A stretch of 64,000 nucleotides of DNA from Paraconiothyrium sp. Pb-2020 (Eukaryota > Ascomycota > Dothideomycetes > Pleosporales > Didymosphaeriaceae), in NCBI GenBank assembly GCA_022419385.1, contig JAJUBI010000006.1, forward strand, positions 620,001 to 684,000. Direction: 5' to 3'. The position numbers and the translations under genes were made by a program. Of the stretch, positions 13,209 to 24,090 are shown piece by piece. Positions within the stretch are counted from its first letter, which is position 1. Each line of letters starts with the position of its first letter. A model generated the notes under the pieces. It saw only the letters and a list, made by a program, of their open reading frames with translations. It was not told the DNA's origin and did no database searches.

Positions 13209-15580
13209 TCCCGCTCAGTGTGGGCATGCCGGCGTTATTTTGGAGATGATGCTTTCCTTGATATACCCCGAGGTCTTCGTTGTCTTTTCGCGTTTCTGCA
13301 CCTCCGTTCGGTTATTCATCCGTACAAACTGGCATCACTACCTGGTGGATTCTATGGGACCGCAGCCTGACGAGCATCCTTCACCGCACCTGTTCATCAG
13401 GGTTTGGTATTGGGGCAACTCCTGCGACTCTCAGCATGAATACACGCACCATACGCATCTATCTGGTTATTACCTGCTTAATTCTAATTTGCGTGGATAT
13501 TTTTCAATCGTTTCCTTACTACATTATCGGCGCCGGGCGTGGCATCACAGCCGGCAAGGGGAGTTTATTGTTTTATCATTAGTTTTGACGGCCATACTCT
13601 ACGACGCAGCGATACACTCCTTAAGATCTGGAATTTTTTGGTTTTACATAATGTCCCGAGGAGGAACACGCCACTACACGACGTCTCCTCACTAATGTCT
13701 CTCCTTAGCAGTCACTTTTGAATATCTGGCACAGCGCTCGGTGTATGGGCGCAAGGGAAGTTTTGTTGTAGGAGTATTGGCTGAGATTGACGTTTGTACA
13801 TGATGGTTGGTCCGCGTAGTAGTTGACTATATCAGGGAGGAGAGCGATCAAATGCAAATGTCAGCGCGTGTCATGGCTGTGACATGACGCTGAGTTGGAA
13901 CACTACACACGACACGTGCCGTCGCTTGCTTCCGGGTTGAGTGCCCAATGCGGTTGGTGCCCAACGTTACTGTTATGCTGGCTGGCTTGATGAGGCGCCG
14001 CCTGTTCAAAACTTCCGTCACTGACATCAGTGTGCACGCCAGTGTCAATGGGATGTTGATACCCACGCCCGAGGCATCGGATGTCGCCCGCGTACGAGAA
14101 ACATCTCCTCCACCCACGCGATTCAATGCCCATGCCGTCCCGTCCCACACCCCTTGAATTCCAGCACCTTGTCCTCGTTGTGCCTCGCTCCATCCTCCAA
14201 ACCAACGAATTTCACCCAAGAAAGTCGCTGGCTGTTCACCCGCTAGGTGCCACCATACTAACCTTGTCTATATCGGCGGCCTTCGCCACCGCAGCGAATC
14301 ATCACTTCTACCCTCAACTTGTAGCATCCTCCGCATCAACACTCTGCTCTCCTCACCCCTTGGCTCCCACGCTCCTTCGTCCCACACTATACCTCCTTCA
14401 GCGACCGCATGTTTGGAAGTTCAATGCAAACCCCTGAACACCTGACCGTGTATAGCTACCCAATTGACCAAGCAGGACAAGCCGCGGTGCCCTCGGCGCA
14501 AACCTCAAACAAACATCACACCATGGCCGCTCAAACGCCCGCTGCCCGATGAGTCTCGGAGCGCCCTACGCGACGACAGGGGCGCGCTCCAGTCACCAGC
14601 GCAACGCTACCCTCACGCCGTCGCAGATCATGCGTTTGAAGTAAAGTAGAGTAGAGCAAGCACGCAGCTATACGCGAAATACGGCAGAACTTTACACCTA
14701 CACGCGCGCCTCATATTACCCTCTCTGGTAACCATCCCCGCTGGGACTGCGGCAGGGCTCCGCTAGCATGATAGACGGCTTCGCTCGCGTCCCCACAGCC
14801 TTGCACCGCTCCTTGCACCGCTCCTTGCACCCAAGCTTCGGGCGCGAAGATAGGGGGACGCCAGGCAGAACTCAGGTCCGGCCCACACGGACACTCGAGA
14901 TCGCGGTACACTACCTCCAGCCGAACCGAACCGCCGCACCGCATCGCGCATAAACCTGTCCCTTGCACGCGATCAAAGCGAGGAGGCACGCGCGTAGCGC
15001 GTGCTACCTCTAGCGTGCCGATGTTTTTCCCTCCGTCTTTCCGCCAGCTCGCGACGCGAAACGAAGTGTGGACCTTGAATGGCGTCGGCGTCCCGCGTCG
15101 GATGAGGCTCTGCTTGCTTGGTACATCAGGCAACGTCCGCGATTTAATTAGCACTCGAGTGAAAACGCCCGGGTCTACCGTGGTGGGCGAGAGGGTCGTG
15201 TGCCGCAGGCTGTCTGTGCGCGTGGTGCTCCACTGTACTTGTAAAGACAGGAGAGAGTGGAGCGGAGACAGGGGTTGTAGGGTGTTTGGTCGGAAGGGAA
15301 GGTGAGAGGTCGGATTATCCGGATGGGTGTGGCGGTGCGGTGGTCGGCGGACTAGACGTCTGAGTATGGTAAGTTTGGAGCGGGTTTGTGCGTGGGTACT
15401 TCGAACGTACGTGGGGCTTCTGCATGGATTAGATTTTGTAAAGGAGGGAAGGTTTGGCTGGCTTGACGGCTGGTATCTGGGATCGCCGCCGCTGGGCATG
15501 GTTGATGTATGCAAGGGTGCCGTAAGCAAACCTCTTTGTCGTGAAGTCATCATGGGAACGGGTACAAGAATTCGAATTCG
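13209..15580. other. Intergenic; 3' flank of the homeobox gene and GC-rich DNA
   Basis: No gene supported. A 315-codon minus-strand open frame (14711-15658) and shorter plus-strand frames exist but look like chance frames. A 12-base tandem motif (ttgcaccgctcc, about 2.6 copies) lies at 14801-14831. Confidence 0.45.
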
Positions 15581-15586
15581 AACGCT

Positions 15587-15783
15587 GGCTACTCTGGGGC
15601 ATGCAACCTCGTGACAACCTCGGGATAACGAGTACATAGTTGCGCTGTTCGAGGTCACATCACGTCACATACAGAGGATAGGGATGAGGCTCCGGGTGCG
15701 GGGCTACTCTGGAGCATGTAACCTGGTGACAATCTCTATCCCTCCCGAGTACCTACTTACGCTCTTCGAGGTCACATCACGTC
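15587..15783. repeat. Imperfect direct repeat of about 80 bases
   Basis: The segment at 15587-15666 (starting ggctactctggggcatg and ending tcgaggtcacatcacgtc) recurs at 15702-15783 with scattered substitutions and a few indels, offset by about 115 bases. The two ends of each copy are the best conserved. Both copies lie upstream of the TATA-like element at 15906. This could be duplicated promoter elements or part of a decayed mobile element. Confidence 0.65.
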
Positions 15784-15905
15784 CCGTATAGTCGTTTGTC
15801 TTCAAGTCACGAAGTAACCCCCACCCACTCTCCTTCCCCCATGATCATGATCAAACACATGCCCTCGGACCTTCACATGTCCAGAATCCGCGCCTGATCC
15901 TCGAG

Positions 15906-15960
15906 TATATATACCCCTTTTCCCACCCCTCTCTTTCCTTCTTCACACCACCAACTCCAC
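15906..15960 (+). promoter_or_regulatory. Core-promoter-like sequence without a downstream gene
   Basis: TATATATA at 15906-15913 is followed by a pyrimidine-rich run and a CACCACCAACTCC-type leader, the layout of a strong fungal promoter and 5' UTR. No coding frame follows; instead a 43-base duplication and AT-rich sequence begin at about 15981. It may be the remains of a lost or interrupted gene. Confidence 0.35.
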
Positions 15961-15980
15961 ATATCTAAGGAGTGTAGAAG

Positions 15981-16062
15981 TACTAAAAAAATCTCTTTCT
16001 TCTACTATGTTGGAAGTTGGGAGGACTAAAACAAATCTCTTTCTTCTACTATGTGGAAGTCT
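15981..16062. repeat. Imperfect tandem duplication, 43-base unit
   Basis: Two copies of a unit containing ctaaaa, then aaatctctttcttctactatg and then ggaagt start at about 15982 and 16025. They differ mainly by one extra t in the first copy (tatgttggaag against tatgtggaag) and in the A run. Confidence 0.65.
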
Positions 16063-16379
16063 GCCGTCCTCGGAGGCATGCATGCGTGACGCATAGTAGA
16101 TCAAGGTGCTGCCGATGTGCCGAGTAAAACTTCATAGCACGCTTTTGTCGATGTCTGGCTCACGCCGAGGCTTCGCGACGACGTAAGATGGACTGGTGTG
16201 TTTGCTTGGAATTATAGACGTGAGTGAGCCGGGTAACTGTGTGGTCGAAACAAGTGCATAGTGGTTAATGTGGAAGTGAAGCCCCGGCACAATAGGAGGG
16301 TGAGGAAGGTAAGGAGAAAGATTATAAAAGGTAAGATGAACGGTGTGTTTAAGACATCCTGATTCGAAGTGAACGCATT

Positions 16380-17200
16380 ATGTCTCGAATTTGCACAAGG
16401 ATCTTTTTTTTTTTTTTTTTAAATATTTTGCGGTGGCTACCTATGGAGGAAAGCCGTGCAGCTATAGGAGAGAATAGCGGGTAGACTAAACGCTTGTTAT
16501 CGCGATATATGGTGACTCGCTGACTGGCTTCCCTATAAACCAAGTGTCATCTAAGATATTATAGAAAGTAGTCCTTTTTGCCTTAATAGTATAGAAATAT
16601 AGTATAGACAGAGAGTCTCTACGATTGTTGATAGATCTAGAATAGTATAGACAAAGATCTCTGCTATCTTAGGTGAATGTATTAAGAGATCTATACTATA
16701 TATGATAAGATAATTACGGTGAAGGATACTATCACATGACTGGTTATAGTAAAGGATGATTAAGAGTTTCCTGCTAATGATCGTCATTTCATGTAGACAC
16801 ATGTTGCATCGTCCACTGAGCGACTGAAGACGCTACTAGGGGATACGGGCTAGAACGAAAGCCGAGTCTGAGACGGTCGGCCTGAGTAGCTTCGGCGATG
16901 AGTGCAGAAACGGTCCAGATTATAAGAAGAAAGTGCATATATCATCTAGAAGTCTGTAATAGGCATAATATATAGAGACAGACACCCTTGGCGTTACCAG
17001 GCACTTGTTTCGTTCGGCCACAGGGGCACGTTGATTCCAACGGTAGGAAGATACAGGATAAGGAATGTCAAACACATGAGTCTAATGTTATAACTTTCGA
17101 GTCATATGCAGAAAAGAAGACTTTTATAGTACGTGTATTGGGATCTATCCAACCAAGAAACTAGCCCAGAAAGTCGTGATCGTGCACCAATCATAGGGAT
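16380..17200. other. AT-rich gene-free segment, possible decayed mobile element
   Basis: After an 18-base T run at 16404-16421 the composition turns AT-rich. Imperfect internal repeats of atagtataga-type words occur around 16600-16700, and reading frames are short and broken. No target-site duplication or intact terminal repeat was recognised. RIP-mutated repeat relics look like this, but that is inference. Confidence 0.35.
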
Positions 17201-17472
17201 TCCACCGCAGTATATCGCCGTCGAGTCTAGGTCTAAAACCTCAGACTTCCAAGGTCATGTCCATTATCCGTGATGATGAAGACCTCCAAGAGAACGCCGC
17301 CATCTCACCAGGAGTTCGATCTACTCAATGAAGAGGCACAAGGAAGAGGCGCATACCGCCATCAATCCAAGAATCTCCCTTCCCGCCCCTTTCCACCGAA
17401 AGAGACCTCTATCCATAAGTCAGCCAGTTTCCAAACGCCACTTATCGTCAAACTCACCCTCCTTTTCGCCGC

Positions 17473-17733
17473 TTACCAGCGACAGTCGCTCTTGAGAGCA
17501 TTATCCCGGCTAAAGCAGCAGCTGTGGAAGTTGCTCAACTTCTCAGACATGGTGTGCGCATTGCAGTCGTATTTGTCGGTGCCGTCGTAGCGGAACTCGG
17601 CACCCATCTTGGCGCAGCACTCCTTGGTGATGTCGTAGTCGTAGTAGGCGGGGTTGGACCAGGACTTGCAGCGGCAGGCGAGGGTGGAGGTGAAGAGGGC
17701 CGCGAGGGTGAGGAAGAGGGTGGTGGTTTTCAT
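17473..17733 (-). CDS. Small secreted cysteine-rich protein (86 aa), effector candidate
   Basis: A single-exon frame encoding 86 aa. Residues 1-19 (MKTTTLFLTLAALFTSTLA) form a textbook signal peptide. The mature part of about 67 aa has eight cysteines (positions 20, 22, 39, 40, 57, 72, 73, 84) in the order C-x-C, CC, C, CC, C, which suggests four disulfides. Tyr and Asp are frequent (NPAYYDYD, EFRYDGTDKYD). A TATATAAA box and a C/T-rich leader precede it. I recognise no named family; CC pairs like these occur in many fungal secreted proteins, including effectors and antimicrobial peptides. The function is unknown; secretion is the only firm inference. Confidence 0.8.
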   Translation of the reverse strand: MKTTTLFLTLAALFTSTLACRCKSWSNPAYYDYDITKECCAKMGAEFRYDGTDKYDCNAHTMSEKLSNFHSCCFSRDNALKSDCRW

Positions 17734-17864
17734 CTTGAAGTTGAGGTAGAGTATTACAAGTGTGTGTGGAAAGTTGACAGTGTGTTGATCGGATCGATGA
17801 TGGGGTCGAGGGTAGAGCAGAGAGGTTTTCGATAAAGAGAGCGAGGAGGCAAGGGGCTGAAGGG

Positions 17865-17872
17865 TTTATATA
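17865..17872 (-). promoter_or_regulatory. TATA box of the small secreted protein gene
   Basis: TATATAAA on the minus strand, about 132 bases before the start codon at 17733, followed by a pyrimidine-rich leader. Sequence and position fit a strong regulated fungal promoter. Confidence 0.55.
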
Positions 17873-18389
17873 GAAGTTTGAGGGCACTGCAGGGGAGGTG
17901 AGCACGAGTGAGGTCATGGCTCCTGTAGTTGCCCCGTGATAGAGGCGTTTGCTCTTTTACCTTTAAGAGTGTTTGAGTCAGCCTCAGTGCCGCATCTGAG
18001 CACGGGATTTTCACTTTCGTGGCTGGTGGCCCCGGCAGCTCTTGATGTCCCGGCGTTACGATGTGTTCTACGGTTATACCAAGGCAGGATATACCTCCCC
18101 TGAGCGACGTCAAAGCTCTTCATGTTCCAAAAATTTTCAGATTCGAAGGCTGAATCCTACTTGTAAGAATGTATCACTGGATGTTTATACGTAAATATTA
18201 GTGATCTATATAGGAGGAGTTGCGCTAAATACCAAACAAACACCCGAAGCCGAAGCCCTCGACGAAACCTTCAGAGCGAAATGCAGAGACAGTGCATCAA
18301 GTATGCCTCAAAACCTCGCCAGCCCACTTCCCGCTCAACAACCCAGCTTCGACCCCGCATCTATACAAGAACTTCGCCTCGCACCCGTC

Positions 18390-20688
18390 TCAATTTCCAA
18401 ACGTACCAGCCCTCCCTCCCTTTCCACTCAGACCAACCTTCTTCAAATCCTCCACCTCCCCATCCGTCGCGCCCTCCACCTCAGCACAAACCGGGCTCCT
18501 CACCCCCGGCAGCTCCGCACTGATCACATGCGTATACTTCGCCTGCGAACAATCAAGCGGCGGAGGATACCCCACCTGCCGGACTTCCAGCCCTCCTTGT
18601 TGACCTTCATCGCCATGCTGAAGCGACGCGTGATAGTAGCGTGGCGCTTCGCTCCAGGAGTGTGTGCCCTGCGGCGTTGACACTTGAGGCGAGTACGCTG
18701 GGGTAGAACTCAGGGAGGGAATCATCGTCGCGCCGTCTGAGAGGGTGTAGTTGGCGGGGGACCCCTGGAGACCGTCTAGCTCTGCTTTTGCGGTGGTGGT
18801 GTCGAGTTCGGCGTGGTGGTGAGGAGCCTGTTTGGGACGCTTGCGGCGGAGATAGATGATTGTGGCGGAGAGGAGTGCGATGAGGAAGAGTAAACCCCCC
18901 AGAGTGCCGCCCGCTATAGCACCGATATTGCGGCGCCTGGATGACGTGGTACCTGGCTGGACGCTCGCGGTTGGAGTTGGTGTCCCTGGTATGGACCTCG
19001 TTGCTGTGCGTGGTCCCTCATAATTCTGATTTACGAAGTACGGTGCTAGAGGAGAGGGGGTTGTCCAGCCTTGAAGCGGTGACGTTCTGGTTGCATGGCC
19101 TTCAGTACTGCCATTGTGTGAGCACAACAAAAACGATGCAGCTATACTTGAAGTACATACTTGCCGCCAACAAGCGAGACGATCTTATCGGGTACGCGGT
19201 ACTTGTTGTAGTCACGCCAGAGCCGCCACCACCACTGTGTCTTTGGTGGTTCAACCTCCACACTCTCCTGGCCAAGCAGGAGGCCGTGTTGTCCGTGGTA
19301 ATCCGGGGTATCGCATTGTACATACGACTTATTACCATAGGCGCCACCGATGATGAGCATTTGTGAGTTGCCCCGAACTACGTTGCATGAAGACCAACCT
19401 TTTCCAGTCGCAGTATGAGGAAGCTCATTTGGCTCCGGATATATCTAGAGGTGTGAGCATGTAAAATTATGCCTGGTGCTTGGTTGCCGTACCAGTGTCC
19501 ACTGAAAGGACGGTATCGTTAGTATGTACGTCTCACCGAACGTCGCTCCATCTTCTCGAATTCCGCCCTGGACATAACTTTTCCCCATTAGCCTTGGCAC
19601 GCATACGTCTCCAGCTGGCCGCGTACATGTTATATGAGGAGCGATCGTCCGCCCAAGCCACGCCTGCGCACATCCCGCGTCTCGGAGAGGGCACAAATCC
19701 ACTTGCACTCTGGGTGAACCATTGATTCTCATTGATGTCGAAAACTCGAATTTCCTTATTTGGTGTTAATCGAGATGATGCAGTGATAGTGTAGCACCTC
19801 TTACGCTCATGTTTGCCTAGAACTATCAGTTTGCTAAACGGACATGCAACAAAGAGCTGACTCACATATTGCACTCGACCATTAGAAACCGTCTCTACGC
19901 CCCCAAAGTACACCAGCATACCCGAAGCTGATGCCGGAAGGTACTGAAGCACCCCTTCAGCTCTCGGGGTGTTGTCATACGTATGGTTCGACCAAATCTG
20001 CGTGTCCATATCGAACGATATCAACGATGACAACATCAAGGGACTGCTGCTCCAGTTCGGAGTAGACTTGTTACTCAGATAGCCTCCGTAGTAATACGCG
20101 GTACCTCCTTCCGTTACAACGCCAGCTCCGAATGCTGGCCAAGCGATGCCGGACTGACTGGCAGAGGGATTCGTACGGTTCCACGTGTTGTAGATGATGT
20201 CGAAGAACCACAAGTTCTCAAAGGGCTGGACGCTAGCGGCATCGTTGTATTCTCCCCCGTAGAGATAGAACATCTTATTCGTAGTGTCGGGCCACAGGAC
20301 GCCGCCGTTTACGGAAGGGACTTCCGGTGTCTATTGTATAGTCAATGAGTCGCCGGTCTGGATCTGTTGGTACGAGGTCAATCTACCTTTGTCAAGTTCT
20401 TGTACTGCTGAGGGAATTCCGTCTCGTTGTCGGTGGCTAGAACATCCTCCCACAATAGATGCATGTCTACTGGTCAGCGGTGCGGATATGTTCGGCTGTG
20501 ACGAACGTACTTTGTTGCGCAATGCTGCCGTTTTCAACAGACCCGCCATAAAACACCTTTCCGCCATCGATGTAGAGCTTGCTGTCTATTATACACGTCT
20601 GATGTTGGTGACGTCGGCAGAAGTCCTCGATAGGATCTTGCTGTGCAACCGCCACAGTAATGTATGCAATGAGCGGATAGGGCCACAT
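18390..20688 (-). CDS. Kelch-repeat surface protein with C-terminal membrane anchor (eight exons)
   Basis: Exons: 20511-20688, 20387-20466, 19866-20330, 19805-19816 (12 bases), 19627-19754, 19493-19577, 19161-19444, 18390-19107; about 649 aa. The N-terminus MWPYPLIAYITVAVAQQ is a signal peptide. The extracellular part holds kelch-type blades (MFYLYGGEYND, YYYGGYLSN, MLVYFGGVET, NIYVQGGIRED, MLIIGGAYG) with partner strands such as FFDIIYNTWNR, VFDINENQWF and YILTIPSFQWTL. A Pro/Thr-rich linker leads to one membrane helix (NIGAIAGGTLGGLLFLIALL), then a basic stop (LRRKRPK) and a His/Asp-rich cytoplasmic tail of about 150 aa. The 12-base exon (Ala-Asn-Met-Ser) restores the usual blade sequence before EIRVFDIN. 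This architecture is common in filamentous ascomycetes, mostly uncharacterised; a cell-surface or wall-linked role is inferred. Confidence 0.85.
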
Positions 20689-21685
20689 GATGGAACATGG
20701 AAAAGGGTCGAGCAATCTCAGCAGGAGGTGCGGAGCACCGGGCTTTTGTTCATAGCTGACCGTGAGGCTTTGACTGGAAGTCGCAAGGCGTCCAGATGAG
20801 GAGCAGGCGTAGCTGGAAAGATCTGTTGTATAACGCATAGCCTCTTGCGTAACATGCTAACGGCGGAATAGCACTTATGCTTACGCAGATGGCAACGTCT
20901 CTTGACATCATTCGCTGTCTCAGTGGATACACAGCGTCCAGTGGAGGACACTGCATGGGCGGTGATGGGGGCGGCCAGACTAGAGAAACCCTTCGATGAC
21001 CACCCTTTTAGCGTTCTTTTTTTTTTTGGAATGTTCTGTATACATGAAGTATGCTGATCCCACTGAAATATATCCACTTTAGCTATGTGCTGGGTCTAAT
21101 CGATCTCCTGGCGTAGAGTATTTTTGCATTATAATGCGGATGCCTAGGGTTCAGCCGAGTATTGGCATCTGCAGTGATACATCGGGCAGGGCGATATGCT
21201 GCGGAATGCCCCAGACTGCTGGAAGGCGGTAGTACAGTGCGTGCCACACAGCTGGAAGCTCGCGTGGGGCCATGTCTTCGTTGAACTTATCTGTCTCAGG
21301 GCGGTCGCTACTGTGGGTTAAAGCCGAGGCAATCTCTTTCCAAACAACCAAAGAAACGATGAAGGTATTTGGTAAGGAAAGCGTACCGCAAGAGTGATGG
21401 AAGAGCTGAGCGCGGTGGAACGGCTACGTGGGGCTAGTGCCGGCGGTTGCTCCTACCGATTACAAGCGAAGCTCAACGAAAGAGTGCACAATCTCAGAAT
21501 CTGAAGTCAATCTAAATGTTATATAATCGTAGTGGATACAGGCGAACGCTATCGAATCTCGACCTCTTGACGTCTACAAAACCTCCTCCCGAACCTCCCC
21601 GCGTCTCTGGCGGCTCAAGCCCTGGACCACCACCACCATAGACACCAAACCCTAGCACACGAATGCCTCCCTACTCCGCCTCCTA
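20689..21685. other. Intergenic between the kelch gene promoter and the aminopeptidase 3' end
   Basis: About 1 kb with only short frames. A 13-base T run lies at about 21015-21029. Nothing else is recognised. Confidence 0.45.
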
Positions 21686-23258
21686 TCAAACCTCCACCGT
21701 CCCATTACACAGCGCCTCAACATCCTCCATTTTCGAACTCACCGTTGTCAAATTCTCGCACCCATCCTCCTTGACCACAATATCGTCTTCGATCCTCACG
21801 CCACCCACGCTCCAATACCTATCCAGCACACTCTCGTCGATAACCTCCTTCCATTTCCCATCCTTCAACTCCTGGCGCAGCGGAAACTCTCTAAAGTAGA
21901 TACCCGGCTCGTTCGTAACGACGGAATTGACTGGTAGTTTACCGCGCACACGGAGGTAAGCAAGATAAGGGTCAGGATCGGAGTAATTCGCGTTGCCGCC
22001 TGTGTCGTGCGTATCCATGCCGAGGTAATGTCCCAGGCCATGGGGGAAGAAGCGCGTTGTTACCTTAGATTCAAGGATTTGCTCGACAGAGAGGTTCTGC
22101 TTGAAAATCCCCAGCTCACGCAGACCCGCAGCAGCGACGGTGTGAGCGCGCATATGCACGTCTTCCCACATCACGCCCGCTTTAATCATACCCATACACT
22201 CCCCCTGCATCTTGAGGACTAGCGAATAGATGTCGCGGCTTTCTTGCGTAAACCGCCCGTTTAGCGGAAACGTCCGCGTGATGTCGGCGCAGTAGCAGTT
22301 GTATTCTGCGCCGCAGTCCATGAGCATGTTGAGTTTGTTCTCCAAGGGCAGATTGTTGTGGACGTAGTGCAGGGTGGAGGCGTTTGTGCCTGCGGCGCAG
22401 ATGCAGCCGTAGGCCATTTCTTTGCAGCCGTTTGCGTGGCAGTGGAGCATGAAAACGGCGTTGAGCTCCTGCTCGTTGGACGCGGCGGACACGGAGGCCT
22501 GGACGCGCTGGTGCGCGTAAGAGGAGACGATGTTGGCGTGGCGGATCATGGCGATTTCGTGTTCGTCTTTTACGACGCGGCATTGTTCGATGCTGCGGCG
22601 GGCCCATTCATAGTCGAAGTTGGGCTGTAGGTGCTTTACACTGTCGGCATGGAAGATGTTTAGGTCTGCGCGGTCTTTGATCACTAGGAGGGTCTCGTTC
22701 TGCTTTTTGAGCATGTTCTCGACAGCTTTTCCGGACTTCAGCTCGTCGGTGGTGAGAACTACATCGATGTCGTATCGCTCCAGTGCTTCCTTCGGTAGCA
22801 GCGGCATACCAGCCCACATGACGTACCCCGGATCGACCGGAGGGATCCATAGCGTAGATGTATTCGAGGCAATATCGTACGCAAAGCTACAATCCGGGAG
22901 CTCGCAGCCAGTAAGGTAGTAGAAGTGGCGGCGTTGCCTGGGCCAAAGTCAACATCGATATTCTCACCCAGACAAAGTGTAAAGGTCGCTCGCGTTTGAT
23001 GAAGCTACAACTTACCTAAAATGCTGCTCGGTGTCGTCGTCCTACTATCATAATTAGCATAATCGCACGCATTGTAGTCATTTGAAAGGATGCTTCTACT
23101 TCATGTTCCTTCAGCGTCTGTCCTTGGAGGTAGATAACGCCGCTAGACGGTCCGCCATTCTCGGCTATCCATGCCGCTACGCGACGACAGTGGTCTTTGG
23201 CGGGATATTTGCCGGACGGCGGCTTCGGCAGGTTATGGTTTGCGATTGACTTGGTCAT
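21686..23258 (-). CDS. pepP: Xaa-Pro aminopeptidase / prolidase, PepP type (M24B)
   Basis: Metallopeptidase that releases residues N-terminal to proline. Exons 23100-23258, 23016-23041 (26 bases) and 21686-22937 encode about 478 aa, normal for fungal PepP. The short second exon encodes DDDTEQHF and joins to RQRRHFYYLTGCELPD, a family hallmark. Dinuclear metal ligands are visible: Asp residues in MDCGAEYNCYCADITRTFP, His in HGLGHYLGMDTHD, Glu in TNEPGIYF and Glu in VRIEDDIVV. There is no signal peptide, so it is probably cytosolic. The first intron has a TGCTAAT branch site. Together with P5C dehydrogenase it would feed proline use, but the two genes are 17 kb apart and no link is implied. Confidence 0.93.
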
Positions 23259-24090
23259 TTTGCAAGGCCGTGCTGTTGTGCTGAGGGTTCACGTAACCTT
23301 TTGCTCTTGAAGTTCAAAAGTCAAGCGTGGGGTAGGAGCCGCGGCTAAGCGCGCGACGTCCAGCTCCCTCTTCTAGTTAGAACAACCAAATGTAACCGTC
23401 CAAGTTTTTGACTTCATCTTTGGGTCCCTTCAGTAAAATCCATTGGAGTATGGATATGTATAGCCATGTGCAAACGTTCTCACGGCATCTTGATATATGG
23501 GAACTCCCAGAAAAGTGAACTGATCAGTCGTCAAGCCATCGATGCAGACAGTCACATTATCGCCGAAGCACACGTATAAAATTACAGTTTCTTTATTTGG
23601 TATCTTTTCTTCCGACATTGTTACACAGCACAAACGCTCATACGTCATGCTCCCTCCCACCCATCCAACGCCCACCGTCTAGAGAGGAGATGGCATCGCT
23701 CGGGTATTTGTACACGCACAAGGAAGAAAACTCCCGCTCGCAATGTGAACGCAATGCCCAAGGAAGTACCATCTTACTATACACCATCCCGACACCATAC
23801 TGAGGGGTATCAGGATATCTTCCCGTCCATCCTTACACCGCCGCCCATCAACGCCGTCGCTTTTACATAGGAAAAGGTAGGAAGGGAAAACGTAAAAGCG
23901 ACTTTTGAAGCACAAAAAACGGGGTGCCCAGCTGCACTGCACCGTCGGAGACACGTAATGTCGTCCGAAGTACATCGCAGGGGCATGACAATAACACGGC
24001 CGTTGCAAAAACAGGATTACAAAGGAAATATAGGAATTCTGAAACAAGGGTATGCTGGACTGAACCGAAAGGAAACCATGTCCAATGCAT
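23259..24090. other. Intergenic between pepP promoter and PPR gene 3' end
   Basis: About 830 bases. A minus-strand frame of 81 codons (23430-23675) has no motif and no support as a gene. The part next to 24090 is presumably 3' UTR of the PPR gene. Confidence 0.45.

Noticed and set aside
14711..15658. 315-codon minus-strand open frame
   Set aside because: Arg/Ser/Thr/Pro-rich without domains, in GC-rich DNA where other frames are also open, and it overlaps the 15.6-kb repeat. Probably a chance frame.
23430..23675. 81-codon minus-strand frame upstream of pepP
   Set aside because: No signal peptide, motif or conserved start; length is within chance expectation.
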